Shown here piece after piece: positions 39,343 through 47,840 of a DNA stretch of 64,000 bases; position 1 is the stretch's first letter, and every line of letters starts with the position of its first letter. The stretch is from positions 868,001-932,000 of the forward strand of contig NC_015278.1 in NCBI RefSeq assembly GCF_000193205.1, given 5' to 3'. A model generated the notes under the pieces. That model was not told where the DNA came from. It made no database searches and saw only the letters and a program-made list of their open reading frames with translations. The stretch is from Aerococcus sp. Group 1 (GTDB lineage: Bacteria > Bacillota > Bacilli > Lactobacillales > Aerococcaceae). A program made the position numbers and the translations under genes.

Positions 39343-39356
39343 TAAAAGCGTTTTCA
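39343..39356. promoter_or_regulatory. cre-like site upstream of the polyphosphate kinase gene
   Basis: TAAAAGCGTTTTCA differs from the CcpA-box pattern TGWAARCGYTWNCW only at the second base. It lies 57 bases before the start codon. Catabolite control is possible but unproven. Confidence 0.4.
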
Positions 39357-39412
39357 TGATAAATTAAAAGTGATGAATACTTAAGATTGTTAAAGAAAGG
39401 ACAAGATCTGCC

Positions 39413-40279
39413 ATGGAATTTAAAGATTTTAAAGTGACAGACGGTAACTTCAGCCTGGCTGATTTTAAGACCGTTTATCTGAGTGAAGCGGAGGACGAAA
39501 AATTAAAAGAGGAGATTTATGAAGACCTGGTCCCGCAATTAGTAGATTGGCATGATCGCTTAACCGCAGAAGGGACCCACGGCCTCTTAGTGACTCTCCA
39601 AGCTTTGGACGCTGCGGGGAAAGACGAGTTAATCCGCTATATCTTCTCAACCTTACAGCCTCAAGCCTTGAAGGTGACCTCTTACCAACAGCCTTCCGAT
39701 AATGAAATTGCCCACGACTATCTCTGGCGCATGCATGAAGGCATGCCTGAAAGAGGAACCATTGCGATTTTGAACCGGTCCTACTATGAGGATATTATTG
39801 CACCACAAGTGCATAACTCGCTGGATTCCGATGACCAACCCCAAGAGATTCGAGACGATCCCCAAGTGGTTGAAAAACGTTACCAGCAAATTCTCCAATT
39901 TGAAAAATACCTGTGTGAAAATGGTTTTCCCGTGGTGAAATTTTTCTTCCACATGTCTAAAGATAAGCAAAGAGAGCGCCTGTTAGAACGGATCGAAGAG
40001 CGGGAGAAGAACCATGAATTCTCCTTCTCAGATATTGAAGACCGCAAGAAGTGGGATCTCTATCAGGAAGTCTTTGAGAAGATGCTGCAAAACACAGCTT
40101 GTGACTATGCGCCTTGGTACATCTTGCCCGCTGACAATCCTTGGTTAGCCCGGAAGATTGCCACGGAAGCTTTAACTGAGGTCATTGAAAAAATCGATCC
40201 TCAATATCCTACTTTCTCAGATGAAGAACAAGAAAAGGCCAATCAAATCGTTGAGCAATTGCGAAATAATGAAATATAA
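39413..40279 (+). CDS. PPK2-family polyphosphate kinase
   Basis: A 288-residue PPK2 domain with Walker A in LDAAGKDELIRYI, the lid region FHMSKDKQRERLLER, and NRSYYEDI as Walker B-like segment, followed by the family's DPQVVEKRYQQI. PPK2 enzymes move phosphate between polyphosphate and nucleotides. Which nucleotide, mono- or diphosphate, is preferred (class I, II or III) cannot be read safely here. The gene stands alone between convergent neighbours and ends 15 bases before a hairpin terminator. Confidence 0.87.
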   Translation: MEFKDFKVTDGNFSLADFKTVYLSEAEDEKLKEEIYEDLVPQLVDWHDRLTAEGTHGLLVTLQALDAAGKDELIRYIFSTLQPQALKVTSYQQPSDNEIAHDYLWRMHEGMPERGTIAILNRSYYEDIIAPQVHNSLDSDDQPQEIRDDPQVVEKRYQQILQFEKYLCENGFPVVKFFFHMSKDKQRERLLERIEEREKNHEFSFSDIEDRKKWDLYQEVFEKMLQNTACDYAPWYILPADNPWLARKIATEALTEVIEKIDPQYPTFSDEEQEKANQIVEQLRNNEI

Positions 40280-40293
40280 GTCGAGAGTGTGAC

Positions 40294-40333
40294 AAAAGTC
40301 AAAAGAATTCACACAGTGAATTCGTCGACTTTT
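40294..40333. terminator. Terminator between ppk2 and the XRE operon
   Basis: GAATTCAC (40305-40312) pairs perfectly with GTGAATTC (40316-40323); outer AAAAGTC (40294-40300) pairs with GACTTTT (40327-40333). It can serve both converging genes. Confidence 0.7.
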
Positions 40334-40423
40334 CGTAAAGTGGACGCTTACATTGAGTTTGGAACACGTTTTTACTAGGAACTAATAATGAGAAAAAATT
40401 TTGAGAACTTTGTTTTAGTTTCT

Positions 40424-40645
40424 TTAAGAGAAGTTACCTTCAAAATAAAACATGTTCTCAAATTGACAATCTAAAGCGATACAGAGGATGAGGGCCAATT
40501 TAGCGGTAGGGTTGAACTGACCGGTTTCAATCGATGAAATCGAGTTCCGTGAGACGCCGATCATGTCTGCTAAGGCCTGCTGGCTCAAACCCTTTTCTTT
40601 ACGGATTGTTTTTAGGCGGTTGTGTAAGATTAACTCTTTATCCAT
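40424..40645 (-). CDS. XRE-family small transcriptional regulator
   Basis: A 73-residue helix-turn-helix protein (LKTIRKEKGLSQQALADMIG, VSRNSISSIETG) of the short YozG/XRE kind. It overlaps the stop of the upstream membrane protein gene by one base (TAATG), so the two are translated together. In such pairs the regulator usually represses its own operon, and two matching palindromes lie at the operon promoter. Target genes beyond the operon are unknown. Confidence 0.88.
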   Translation of the reverse strand: MDKELILHNRLKTIRKEKGLSQQALADMIGVSRNSISSIETGQFNPTAKLALILCIALDCQFENMFYFEGNFS

Positions 40646-40971
40646 TAGGCTGCTCCAAAGCTATTATTTATAAAACGTAAGAAAAAGGCAATGTTCAGTA
40701 CAGAAGTAAAGATAAAGAAGATAAGGTCAGATTTTTCTTGGCTAATTTTATATCTTTTATAGAAGTTGACGGAGATAAAGGTAAATAAGAGGACTTCAAT
40801 ATCTGCAATGCTCTGTCCATTAATGGCTTTTATTGCCATCAGAACAATGGCCACCACGCACATGGCAGCAAAACCATAGTCATCGGCCTTTTTAATTAGG
40901 TGTTGCTTGTATTCGTCTTGATTGTTTGATCGGTATTTTGCTAAGATACGGTCTTTTTCTTCTTTTTTCAT
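40645..40971 (-). CDS. Small membrane protein encoded with an XRE regulator (DUF6442-like)
   Basis: A 108-residue protein with a charged N-terminus (MKKEEKDRILAKYRSNN) and three likely membrane helices (about residues 33-48, 57-68 and 83-100). It precedes and is coupled to an XRE regulator gene, an arrangement common in Firmicutes where the membrane protein may sense or modulate the regulator. Function is unknown. ATG 40971 has AGGTGG upstream. Confidence 0.7.
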   Translation of the reverse strand: MKKEEKDRILAKYRSNNQDEYKQHLIKKADDYGFAAMCVVAIVLMAIKAINGQSIADIEVLLFTFISVNFYKRYKISQEKSDLIFFIFTSVLNIAFFLRFINNSFGAA

Positions 40972-40987
40972 ATTTCTCCACCTTTCT

Positions 40988-41005
40988 TGCCAAGTACACT
41001 TGGCA
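40988..41005. promoter_or_regulatory. Operator site 1 of the XRE operon
   Basis: TGCCAAGTACACTTGGCA is a perfect palindrome 17 bases before the first start codon, between promoter and gene. Confidence 0.75.
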
Positions 41006-41012
41006 CAACTTT

Positions 41013-41040
41013 ATGATAACATGCCAAGTATACTTGTCAA
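41013..41040 (-). promoter_or_regulatory. Promoter of the XRE operon
   Basis: On the minus strand TTGACA (41035-41040) and TATCAT (41013-41018) are separated by 16 bases, a good sigma-A promoter. The -35 box overlaps operator site 2. Confidence 0.75.
41022..41039. promoter_or_regulatory. Operator site 2 of the XRE operon
   Basis: TGCCAAGTATACTTGTCA is nearly identical to site 1 and covers the -35 region, so binding would block RNA polymerase. Site centres are 34 bases apart, about three helical turns. Confidence 0.75.
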
Positions 41041-41092
41041 ATGTTAAGCTAATCTAGAAGAAAACTTGACCTTTTGAATATCTTGACCAAGC

Positions 41093-41128
41093 AAAAAGCA
41101 GAAGCACATCTCAATGCTTCTGCTTTTT
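41093..41128. terminator. Terminator of pepN
   Basis: A perfect 14-bp stem (41093-41106 with 41115-41128, arms AAAAAGCAGAAGCA) with A and T runs at its ends works in both directions. Confidence 0.85.
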
Positions 41129-41167
41129 CTTCCTCAGTCAATGCTGGCTGGCATTCAATTTGTAATT

Positions 41168-43699
41168 TTAATTTTTATTTGCAGATTCGACACTCTCTAA
41201 AACAGCATCTTTTTCTTTCTTGATAAAGTTCACCCGGCCTTCGATGACCTTGACATCCATGCGGATTTCACGACCAAGACCTGGGACATCGACTTTTTCT
41301 TCAAAGAAGTCTTTGAATTCTGCTAGGCGTTCTTCTGTTTTGAAGACTCCGGCTGTCACTGTAATATAGGTGGCAAATTCCATATCACCACCGACCTTGG
41401 CTTCTAGCCAGTCCCAGTTATTCCGTAGCCAGTTCCAGGCTTTTTCTTCTCCAGCTGGGTTAGCTAGGACACCACGATACCAAGCCCGTAAGTCTTGGGG
41501 TTTGATCACATTGGCTTCTTGGAAGTGGCCCACGATTTGGTCTAAGAAGGCCTCATCCTTAGAAGCAGTCAGGGCTTGACGGAGGTCAGCCTTCAGACTT
41601 GGATTAGCTGTTTTTTGGTAAGCAGTTAAGTAGTCTTGGTAAAGCTCGTCCGAACCGTAGTTAACCACTTCATTCTTCAAGAGAAGGGCACGACGGTCAG
41701 CCGGCAAGTTTTCCTTGTTTTCTCCGCCGCCAGAGTTTAAGTAAAGTTCATGCAGACCGCTAATAACATCCTTGTCCTCAGCGTAGCGAGAAGCTGCCAG
41801 AATGATAGGGCGACTGAGTTCAGCATCCAGACTTTCATCGGCTTGCGCTTCCACACCCAAGGCTTCTACTTGGCTATGGTAGAGGGAGCGGATGTATTGT
41901 TTCACTAATGCTTCTTCTTCGCTTTCAGGCTTAGCGAAGCCCTTGATAACACTTAAGCTATCAGCAATTTTTTCATGGACAATGGCTGAATCAACGTTCG
42001 CTAATTTGTCTAATAAAGGAATGATCTTAGCGTAAGATAAGCGACCCCCCTTGGCTAATAGGTTGAGGTCTTGTAAGACTTGGAGTTGGTCAATGGCGCT
42101 TAATTGGTCCAATTCGTCAATAATATCAGCGAGAAGTTCTTTATCATAGTGAACGATAAAGTGGGAGTTATTGCCGACATTGAGTCTGAAAGCTTTTTCA
42201 CCTTTTTGGAAATTAGGGATCGTGATTTCAGCTTCAGTCATGATTTCCGGTACTTGGTCATGGTTAGCTTGGAGTGGAATTTGCCAGAGGCGTCCTTGGT
42301 CCTCACCTTGGCCGATAAAGAATTGTTCTTGGCTTAAGACCAGGTCCCCGTCCACTAATTTGGCTGATACGACTGGATAGCCCGGTTGTTCTAACCAGGA
42401 GTCCATAATGGTCCCAATATCTAAGCCGGAAGCTTGTGAGAGGGCATTCCAGAGGTCTTGACCCTTAGCGTTTCCATATTGGTGTTTTTCAAAGTAAGCT
42501 TTTAGTCCTTGACGGAGGTCGTCGTCACCTAATAAGGAACGGACCATGACTAAGAGGCGGGCTCCCTTAGCGTAGACAATGGCTGAGTCAAAGATGGAGT
42601 CAATTTCTGCGGGATCGTTGACCATGACATGGACGGATTGGACCCCGTCAGTCGCGTCACGTTCCAGAGCAGCAGGGACATCAGAGGTTTGGAAGAGCTC
42701 CCAGACCTTCCATTCTGGTTCAAGGGCATCGATGGCCACATATTCCATCATATTGGCAAAGGATTCGTTCAACCATAAGTCGTCCCACCAGTTCATGGTG
42801 ACTAGGTTACCGAACCATTGGTGGGCGAGTTCGTGGGCAATCACGGTAGCCACTAATTGCTTGGTCGGTAGGGAGGCGTTATCCGGATCGATCAAGAGAT
42901 AGGCTTCCCGGTAAGTGACAAGCCCCCAGTTTTCCATGGCTCCTGCTGAGAAATCAGGCAGGCCAACTTGGTAGGAGTGTTCCAGTGGGTAAGGCGTGTC
43001 GTAGAATTCTTCGAAGAATTCGATGGACCGTTTACTGATGTCTAAGGCAAAGTCAAGTTCCTTAGCCTCGTGTGCCTTAGTAGCAAAGACACCAATCTCA
43101 ACCCCAGATTTAGTATGGGTGATTTTCTTTTGTAAGTCACCGAAAACAAAGGCGATCAGATAGCTGGATATGCGGACGGTTTCTTCGAAGTAGTGGACCC
43201 CATCTTCACACTTGACTTCTGGTTGGTTAGAAATAATGCTTTCGCCAGGTTTTTCGTCAAATTTGATGGCTAAGGAGAAAGTAGCCTTAGCAGCAGGTTC
43301 ATCCACACAAGGAAAGGCTTGGCGGGCAAACGTAGTCTCAAACTGCGTGCCGACCAACTGCTTTTCTTCACCGTCGACTTCATAATAAGAAGGATAAATT
43401 CCCATCATGGTATCCGTCAGGTTAGCGTGGTAGGTCACTGCTACTTCCACTTGGCCTTCTTTATTATTGGCAATGGTTAAGGTCTCTGCTTGGTCATCTT
43501 GTGAGAAAGAAACTAATTCCCCATCAAGAGTAACTTTTTCGGTGGTTAAATATTTTTGATTTAAAACGATGTCTTGACCCTTTGCTTGGCCGCTAACGGT
43601 CGTGGTCCCACTAAAGCGTTTATCTTGGCGACTAATGTCCAAGTAGATGTCATAGTGGTCAGGCACAAATTGGTCGAGTAGACGTTTATTTTCTGTCAT
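41168..43699 (-). CDS. pepN: Aminopeptidase N (M1 family)
   Basis: An 843-residue zinc aminopeptidase of the lactic-acid-bacterial PepN type. It shows the exopeptidase motif GAMENWG, the zinc site HELAHQWFGN with the downstream Glu in NESFANMMEY, and a large C-terminal ERAP1-like domain. It removes N-terminal residues from peptides in the cytosol. ATG 43699 is chosen because GGGGAGG lies 8 bases upstream; an earlier in-frame start at 43747 has no site. With PepO, PepT and two OppA proteins nearby, it fits a strong peptide-using metabolism. Confidence 0.95.
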   Translation of the reverse strand: MTENKRLLDQFVPDHYDIYLDISRQDKRFSGTTTVSGQAKGQDIVLNQKYLTTEKVTLDGELVSFSQDDQAETLTIANNKEGQVEVAVTYHANLTDTMMGIYPSYYEVDGEEKQLVGTQFETTFARQAFPCVDEPAAKATFSLAIKFDEKPGESIISNQPEVKCEDGVHYFEETVRISSYLIAFVFGDLQKKITHTKSGVEIGVFATKAHEAKELDFALDISKRSIEFFEEFYDTPYPLEHSYQVGLPDFSAGAMENWGLVTYREAYLLIDPDNASLPTKQLVATVIAHELAHQWFGNLVTMNWWDDLWLNESFANMMEYVAIDALEPEWKVWELFQTSDVPAALERDATDGVQSVHVMVNDPAEIDSIFDSAIVYAKGARLLVMVRSLLGDDDLRQGLKAYFEKHQYGNAKGQDLWNALSQASGLDIGTIMDSWLEQPGYPVVSAKLVDGDLVLSQEQFFIGQGEDQGRLWQIPLQANHDQVPEIMTEAEITIPNFQKGEKAFRLNVGNNSHFIVHYDKELLADIIDELDQLSAIDQLQVLQDLNLLAKGGRLSYAKIIPLLDKLANVDSAIVHEKIADSLSVIKGFAKPESEEEALVKQYIRSLYHSQVEALGVEAQADESLDAELSRPIILAASRYAEDKDVISGLHELYLNSGGGENKENLPADRRALLLKNEVVNYGSDELYQDYLTAYQKTANPSLKADLRQALTASKDEAFLDQIVGHFQEANVIKPQDLRAWYRGVLANPAGEEKAWNWLRNNWDWLEAKVGGDMEFATYITVTAGVFKTEERLAEFKDFFEEKVDVPGLGREIRMDVKVIEGRVNFIKKEKDAVLESVESANKN

Positions 43700-43901
43700 A
43701 GAAAAACCTCCCCTAAATTGATTTCTTAAATTATACGGATTATTCATCCTTTATAGTAGTTATTATATGGGATTAAGGCAAATTTTTCAGCTTTCTTTTC
43801 ATTATTGATTATAAATAGCCACATTCATTAAAATTAAGTCTTTACAAATGAAAAAATCAGGCGTATTCTATTTACTGTCGTCAGGAAATGACGCACTACA
43901 C

Positions 43902-43973
43902 TGCCCGGTGGTCAAGGGGTTAAGACGCCGCGTTCTCAGCGCGGAATCACGGGTTCGAATCCCGCCCGGGTGA
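43902..43973 (+). tRNA. tRNA-Glu (anticodon CUC)
   Basis: A 72-base cloverleaf: D-arm with GGTCAAGGGGTTAAGAC, anticodon stem CCGCG/CGCGG with loop TTCTCAG (anticodon CTC), and T-arm CGGGTTCGAATCCCG. The acceptor ends TGCCCGG/CCGGGTG pair with wobbles at the first two positions, and position 49-65 is mismatched. CCA is not encoded. The overall sequence matches tRNA-Glu, and the CUC anticodon would read GAG. Confidence 0.8.
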
Positions 43974-43990
43974 TAGTCTTTTTTTAAGGC

Positions 43991-44034
43991 GGTCCCAAGG
44001 ATGTTGATTTCTAGGTATTCTTGGGGCCTTTTTT
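43991..44034 (+). terminator. Terminator after the tRNA gene
   Basis: GGTCCCAAG (43991-43999) pairs with CTTGGGGCC (44020-44028), one wobble, then TTTTTT. Confidence 0.8.
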
Positions 44035-44175
44035 ATACCTACTAAAAAAGTTAGTAGAAAAGTTGGTAGATTTTTAATTTTCCATGTAATTAACAAAGCT
44101 CTTCTAACCACTTTTAATAATATTTAAAACCCCACTCAGACCAGCTAAGACTGTTGAGTAGGGCGATTTGCTGTA

Positions 44176-45063
44176 TTAATCATTAAAGAAGTTCATATAG
44201 CTTTCGTATTCAGCATTTTTTGCAAAAAAATCAACTTGTTTTAAAGTTTGATCTTCAACATTTCTAAAATAAAATTTACCTTTTCCTCTTACTTCTTGGA
44301 TTTCAGTTGTAGAAGTTGAGTTATGCTTATCTTTTCCGGTAGCCATGGCACCAACAGCGGCACCGACTGGGCCAGCAACTAGACCGCCGACAACAGCGCC
44401 ACCTAGGCGGCCACTTTTCTTGTTTTTACCATTTGTTTTAGTAACTTCTTTATAGGTGGATCCGGAGAACTCACTTTTTTCCAATTTATATCTTGGAGCC
44501 TCTTCGCTGAATTTACCAAAATAGTATAGACCATTAACATCTTTCCTAATTTTGGTAAATCCAATTTCTAGGGTATATTCTCTTGCAGCTTTAATGGCAT
44601 CCTCTTTACGTTTTCGATCCTTTGCTTCTTTCTCAAGTCTTCTTTGTTCGGCTAATTCAGCACGCTTTTTGGCTTTCTCCTCTTTTTCAAGTTTCTTTTG
44701 TTCAGCCTTAGCCTCTTTTTCAACCCTTTTTTGCTCAGCTAATTTCGCCTTATGTTTGGTTATGGCTTCTTTCTCTGCTTCTCTTTGAAGCATTAATTGT
44801 GCATGTTCCTTAGCACGTTTTGCTTTTCTTAATTCCGCTTTTTTTACTCTAGCCTCATAGCCAGAATCAAATTTATATAAAAGAACAAATAAACCAGAAA
44901 TAATAGCCAATGACACAATGGCGTAAAATATCAATGCATCTAAGGGAAATTCAGGATCTATAGCAAAACCAATAGTTGTGAGGGTTAGAAAACCAGAAAT
45001 TAATGAAAAGATAATCTGACTTCTTTTCCTCATAGACTTAAAATTATTTACAAAGTTGCCCAT
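44176..45063 (-). CDS. Membrane protein with long charged coiled coil and glycine-zipper segment
   Basis: About 295 residues from ATG 45063, which follows GGGGGG (an earlier ATG at 45102 lacks a site). Two membrane helices (about residues 15-35 and 40-62) are followed by a ~105-residue helix made almost only of A, E, K and R (HKAKLAEQKRVEKEAKAEQ), then a small domain with a glycine-zipper-like stretch (LGGAVVGGLVAGPVGAAVGA) and a C-terminal part that may be a PH-like fold (GKFYFRNVEDQTLKQVDFF). Not recognised as a named family. It sits with a small regulator gene beside a tRNA gene, so it may be a mobile-origin gene. Confidence 0.6.
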   Translation of the reverse strand: MGNFVNNFKSMRKRSQIIFSLISGFLTLTTIGFAIDPEFPLDALIFYAIVSLAIISGLFVLLYKFDSGYEARVKKAELRKAKRAKEHAQLMLQREAEKEAITKHKAKLAEQKRVEKEAKAEQKKLEKEEKAKKRAELAEQRRLEKEAKDRKRKEDAIKAAREYTLEIGFTKIRKDVNGLYYFGKFSEEAPRYKLEKSEFSGSTYKEVTKTNGKNKKSGRLGGAVVGGLVAGPVGAAVGAMATGKDKHNSTSTTEIQEVRGKGKFYFRNVEDQTLKQVDFFAKNAEYESYMNFFND

Positions 45064-45129
45064 ATCAGGCCCCCCTTTATGTGATATAATATTTTTGTTC
45101 AAAAGTAGCGTCCTGAAAAGGGCGCTTTT

Positions 45130-45348
45130 TTATTTTTTAGTGTCTTTAAGACCTAGTAAGTAATCGCTTGATACGTCAAACAATTTACATAGTTTGATGA
45201 TTTCACCGCCACGGGGCAAGTTATTTCCTTGTTCCCATTTAGTGATAGAAGTGTAGGACTTCATTTCTAAAAGATCTGATAGTTTTTGTTTAGTCCATCC
45301 ATGGATTTCACGCAATTCTTTAATCCTCTCACCAGTAATTAAATTCAT
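45130..45348 (-). CDS. XRE-family helix-turn-helix regulator
   Basis: 72 residues from ATG 45348, which follows GGAGGAGG. The helix-turn-helix (IKELREIHGWTKQKLSDLLE, SYTSITKWEQG) and the C-terminal LFDVSSDYLLGLKD are typical of phage-repressor-like XRE proteins. It lies 66 bases upstream of and in the same direction as the coiled-coil membrane protein gene and may control it. The preceding 190 bases are AT-rich and contain repeated TATAAAT-like stretches. Confidence 0.82.
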   Translation of the reverse strand: MNLITGERIKELREIHGWTKQKLSDLLEMKSYTSITKWEQGNNLPRGGEIIKLCKLFDVSSDYLLGLKDTKK

Positions 45349-45474
45349 AATTACCTCCTCCTTTAGAAAATCAATTATAAATGATAAATAATTTAAAGTG
45401 TATAGAATATGCGTTCTTTTTAGGTTAATTAATTGTAATAGAACATATAAACACTTATAAATGCATAAAATCAA

Positions 45475-45502
45475 TTACAAATACATAAAAACATGCTAGA
45501 AT
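45475..45502 (+). promoter_or_regulatory. Promoter of the DeoR-HAD-VanZ operon
   Basis: TTACAA (45475-45480) and TAGAAT (45497-45502) with a 16-base spacer lie 36 bases before the DeoR start codon. Confidence 0.5.
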
Positions 45503-45538
45503 AAAGCTAAGGAAAAATATAGTAGAAGGGGGACAGCC

Positions 45539-46315
45539 ATGTACCAAGAGGAACGGTTAAGCATAATCATGAAAGAATTAAAAGATAAGGGACGGCTAAC
45601 GGCTAAGGAAATGACGGCAGCTTTGGAGGTTTCGAGGGATACGGTTCGGCGGGATTTTAATTTACTGGAAGACCAAGGGGTTGCCCACCGCACCCATGGG
45701 GGCTTAATCTTGCCTAAGCAAATGCCAGTCATTGCTCCTTACCAAAGACGCTCTAAGCAATCAACCCAAGCCAAAAGAGCTATTGCGCAAGGGGCAAAGA
45801 AATTTCTTCAAAAAGGGGGCTTTTACTTCTTTGATGTCTCTACCGTGGTTAGCCAACTGGCCCAAATAAGTGAAGGATCTATGACAGTTTATTCTCATTC
45901 TTTAGATAATGCCCTCATTTTTAGTGACAAAGAAGGGGTAGACTTTAACCTCTTAGGAGGCAAGTATTACTCGAAGAATCGTTTCTTTTCCAACTTAGAC
46001 ACTCTCAAACAACTTGACCAGCTCTATTTTGATGTGGCTTTTATTGGCGCTGCGGGACTAAAGAGTGGAAAAATCTCCTATGATGACCAAGCCGACTGCC
46101 AGGTTAAGGAAGTGGTAATCAACAATTCGCACACCATCGTTCTCCTAGCAGAAGCGGAGAAATTCCAACAAAGCGGCCACTACCAAGCGGGGAACCTGGA
46201 AGAAATCGATTATCTAATTACGACCCAAGCCCCTGAAGCGATTAAAAAGATTGATGGATTGGAAGTAATTGAAACTGACAGAAAGGAAGAAGATCATGAC
46301 GCAAGCTCAGATTAA
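45539..46315 (+). CDS. DeoR-family sugar-metabolism regulator
   Basis: A 258-residue DeoR-type repressor: an N-terminal winged helix (RLTAKEMTAALEVSRDTVRRDFNLL, shortened here to its key TAKEMTAALEVSRDTVRRD core) followed by a sugar-phosphate-sensing domain (FFDVSTVVSQLA, FIGAAGLKSGKISYDD, LLAEAEKFQQSG). It overlaps the following HAD phosphatase gene by 20 bases, suggesting it controls that operon in response to a sugar phosphate. Effector unknown. Confidence 0.88.
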   Translation: MYQEERLSIIMKELKDKGRLTAKEMTAALEVSRDTVRRDFNLLEDQGVAHRTHGGLILPKQMPVIAPYQRRSKQSTQAKRAIAQGAKKFLQKGGFYFFDVSTVVSQLAQISEGSMTVYSHSLDNALIFSDKEGVDFNLLGGKYYSKNRFFSNLDTLKQLDQLYFDVAFIGAAGLKSGKISYDDQADCQVKEVVINNSHTIVLLAEAEKFQQSGHYQAGNLEEIDYLITTQAPEAIKKIDGLEVIETDRKEEDHDASSD

Positions 46316-47120
46316 ACTAGTAATCAGTGACATTGATGGGACCATTCTCGATTCTAACCACCAGGTCGATGACCAATTGAAGGACCAGATAAAAGCTCTT
46401 CAAAAGCAAGGGATTCCCTTTGTTTTAGCTTCTGCGCGATCGCCCCGAGGCATGTATGGCTTAGCCAAGGAATTGGACCTCGACCAGAACCCAATCGCTA
46501 CTTATAATGGAGCCTTAATTGTGCCAAGTGACCCGAAAAAACTCGACCAAGCTCTGGTGAACCATGTGATTGATCCCAATGAAGCCGGGAAACTAATTGA
46601 CCTCCTTCAAAACCAATTTCCCACAGTTTCTATCAATCCCTATGCCGGAGCGGATTGGTATGCTAATGCTAGGAGCCCTTGGACGGATGAAGAAGCCGCT
46701 ATTACTCAGGATAAACCGATTATTAAGGGCCCTCAGACCTTACTTGAAGAGGGGATTGGGATTAATAAGTTTCTCCTAATTGACCAGCCTGACAAAATTA
46801 GCCGTTTAGAAGACTATCTTAAGTCGCTTAACTTCAAACATTGCGACTTCTACCTCTCTAAGGACAATTACTTAGAAGTGACGGCTAAGGGAGTTCCCAA
46901 AGAAAATGCCTTAGGCGAAATTGCTGAAGTCTACCAAGTGCCACTTGAAAATTGCCTGGCTATTGGTGATAATTTTAACGATATTCCCATGCTTCAGTTA
47001 GCCGGGCTTGGAATTGCTATGGCTAACGCACCTCAGGAAGTTCAAGCGGCCGCCGATGAAATCACCAGCTCAAACGATGATCATGGGGTGAGTCAGGCCC
47101 TCAGTCGATGGGTACTATAA
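46296..47120 (+). CDS. HAD-family sugar-phosphate phosphatase (Cof type)
   Basis: 274 residues from ATG 46296, which follows GGAAGAAG. HAD motif I is ISDIDGTILDSNHQ with the nucleophile Asp, the Cof-type cap follows, and motif IV is AIGDNFNDIPML. The family removes phosphate from sugar phosphates or flavin precursors in the cytosol. The start lies inside the end of the DeoR gene, so both are in one operon. Confidence 0.88.
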   Translation: MTQAQIKLVISDIDGTILDSNHQVDDQLKDQIKALQKQGIPFVLASARSPRGMYGLAKELDLDQNPIATYNGALIVPSDPKKLDQALVNHVIDPNEAGKLIDLLQNQFPTVSINPYAGADWYANARSPWTDEEAAITQDKPIIKGPQTLLEEGIGINKFLLIDQPDKISRLEDYLKSLNFKHCDFYLSKDNYLEVTAKGVPKENALGEIAEVYQVPLENCLAIGDNFNDIPMLQLAGLGIAMANAPQEVQAAADEITSSNDDHGVSQALSRWVL

Positions 47121-47150
47121 ATATATATATTAATTTCAAAGGAGCCTATT

Positions 47151-47675
47151 GTGACCTTAAAACAAATCCGAAACCTTGCCTTTATTGCTTTAATTCTCTT
47201 ACTCGTCTTGACTTTTCCCAGTTCCGCTACTTCCTACCAAGACCAGAGTCTAATCCCACTTTTGGAGTCGGCCCTAGCCAATCACCCAGGGGAAAGCTTA
47301 CTCAGTAGTATTTCGTTTTCTTATGCCGGAGAGGAAATTTCCATTCAAGCTCGCGACTACTATGCCTTTATTGAGTTCTTTATCCGAAAGGGGGCTCACT
47401 TTGTCCTTTTTGGCAGTCTAGCTAGCCTCGCCTACCTCTCCTTATTAATGGATGTTAAAAGCTTGCCAGTTCGCGCTACTTTAGCGACCTTGTTGACTTT
47501 TGGCTATGCGTCTTTTGACGAATTACGGCAGATATTTACCCCCAATCGGACCGGGCTTCTGGCTGATGTCTACCTGGATACCTGTGGCGCCCTGACTTTT
47601 ATCTTGCTGACGATCTTAGTTTTTTCCTGGCTTTCGAAAAAGGGTTGGATCAAGAAAAGTCAAGGCCCAATTTAG
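47151..47675 (+). CDS. VanZ-like membrane protein
   Basis: 174 residues, GTG start 47151 after AAAGGAG. Four to five hydrophobic segments are visible, with the VanZ-domain signature in FFIRKGAHFVLFGSLASL and DELRQIFTPNRTGLLADVYLD. VanZ proteins confer low-level teicoplanin resistance in some hosts, but most relatives have no proven role. It is 30 bases after the HAD gene and likely in the same transcript. Confidence 0.85.
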   Translation: MTLKQIRNLAFIALILLLVLTFPSSATSYQDQSLIPLLESALANHPGESLLSSISFSYAGEEISIQARDYYAFIEFFIRKGAHFVLFGSLASLAYLSLLMDVKSLPVRATLATLLTFGYASFDELRQIFTPNRTGLLADVYLDTCGALTFILLTILVFSWLSKKGWIKKSQGPI

Positions 47676-47754
47676 TCCCAATGGATGCCCTCCTAAGACC
47701 TGATAGCTAGCTTGTTAGCGGCTAGAAAAGATGATAAACTTAAGGTGATTATAT

Positions 47755-47768
47755 TGTAAGCGATTGCG
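47755..47768. promoter_or_regulatory. cre-like site upstream of the ribokinase gene
   Basis: TGTAAGCGATTGCG fits the catabolite-responsive element pattern TGTAANCGNTNNCA except for the last base. It lies 73 bases before the start codon, suggesting CcpA control of ribose use. Confidence 0.45.
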
Positions 47769-47840
47769 CTATAGTTATGAAAAGCATAACTTGCGTCTTA
47801 TCATAAAAGTTGCGTGAAGAATAGAAAGATAGGGAGCTAA

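Noticed and set aside
44552..44788. Plus-strand open frame rich in Ser, Phe and Ala
   Set aside because: It is the antisense shadow of the repetitive A/E/K/R coiled-coil coding region.
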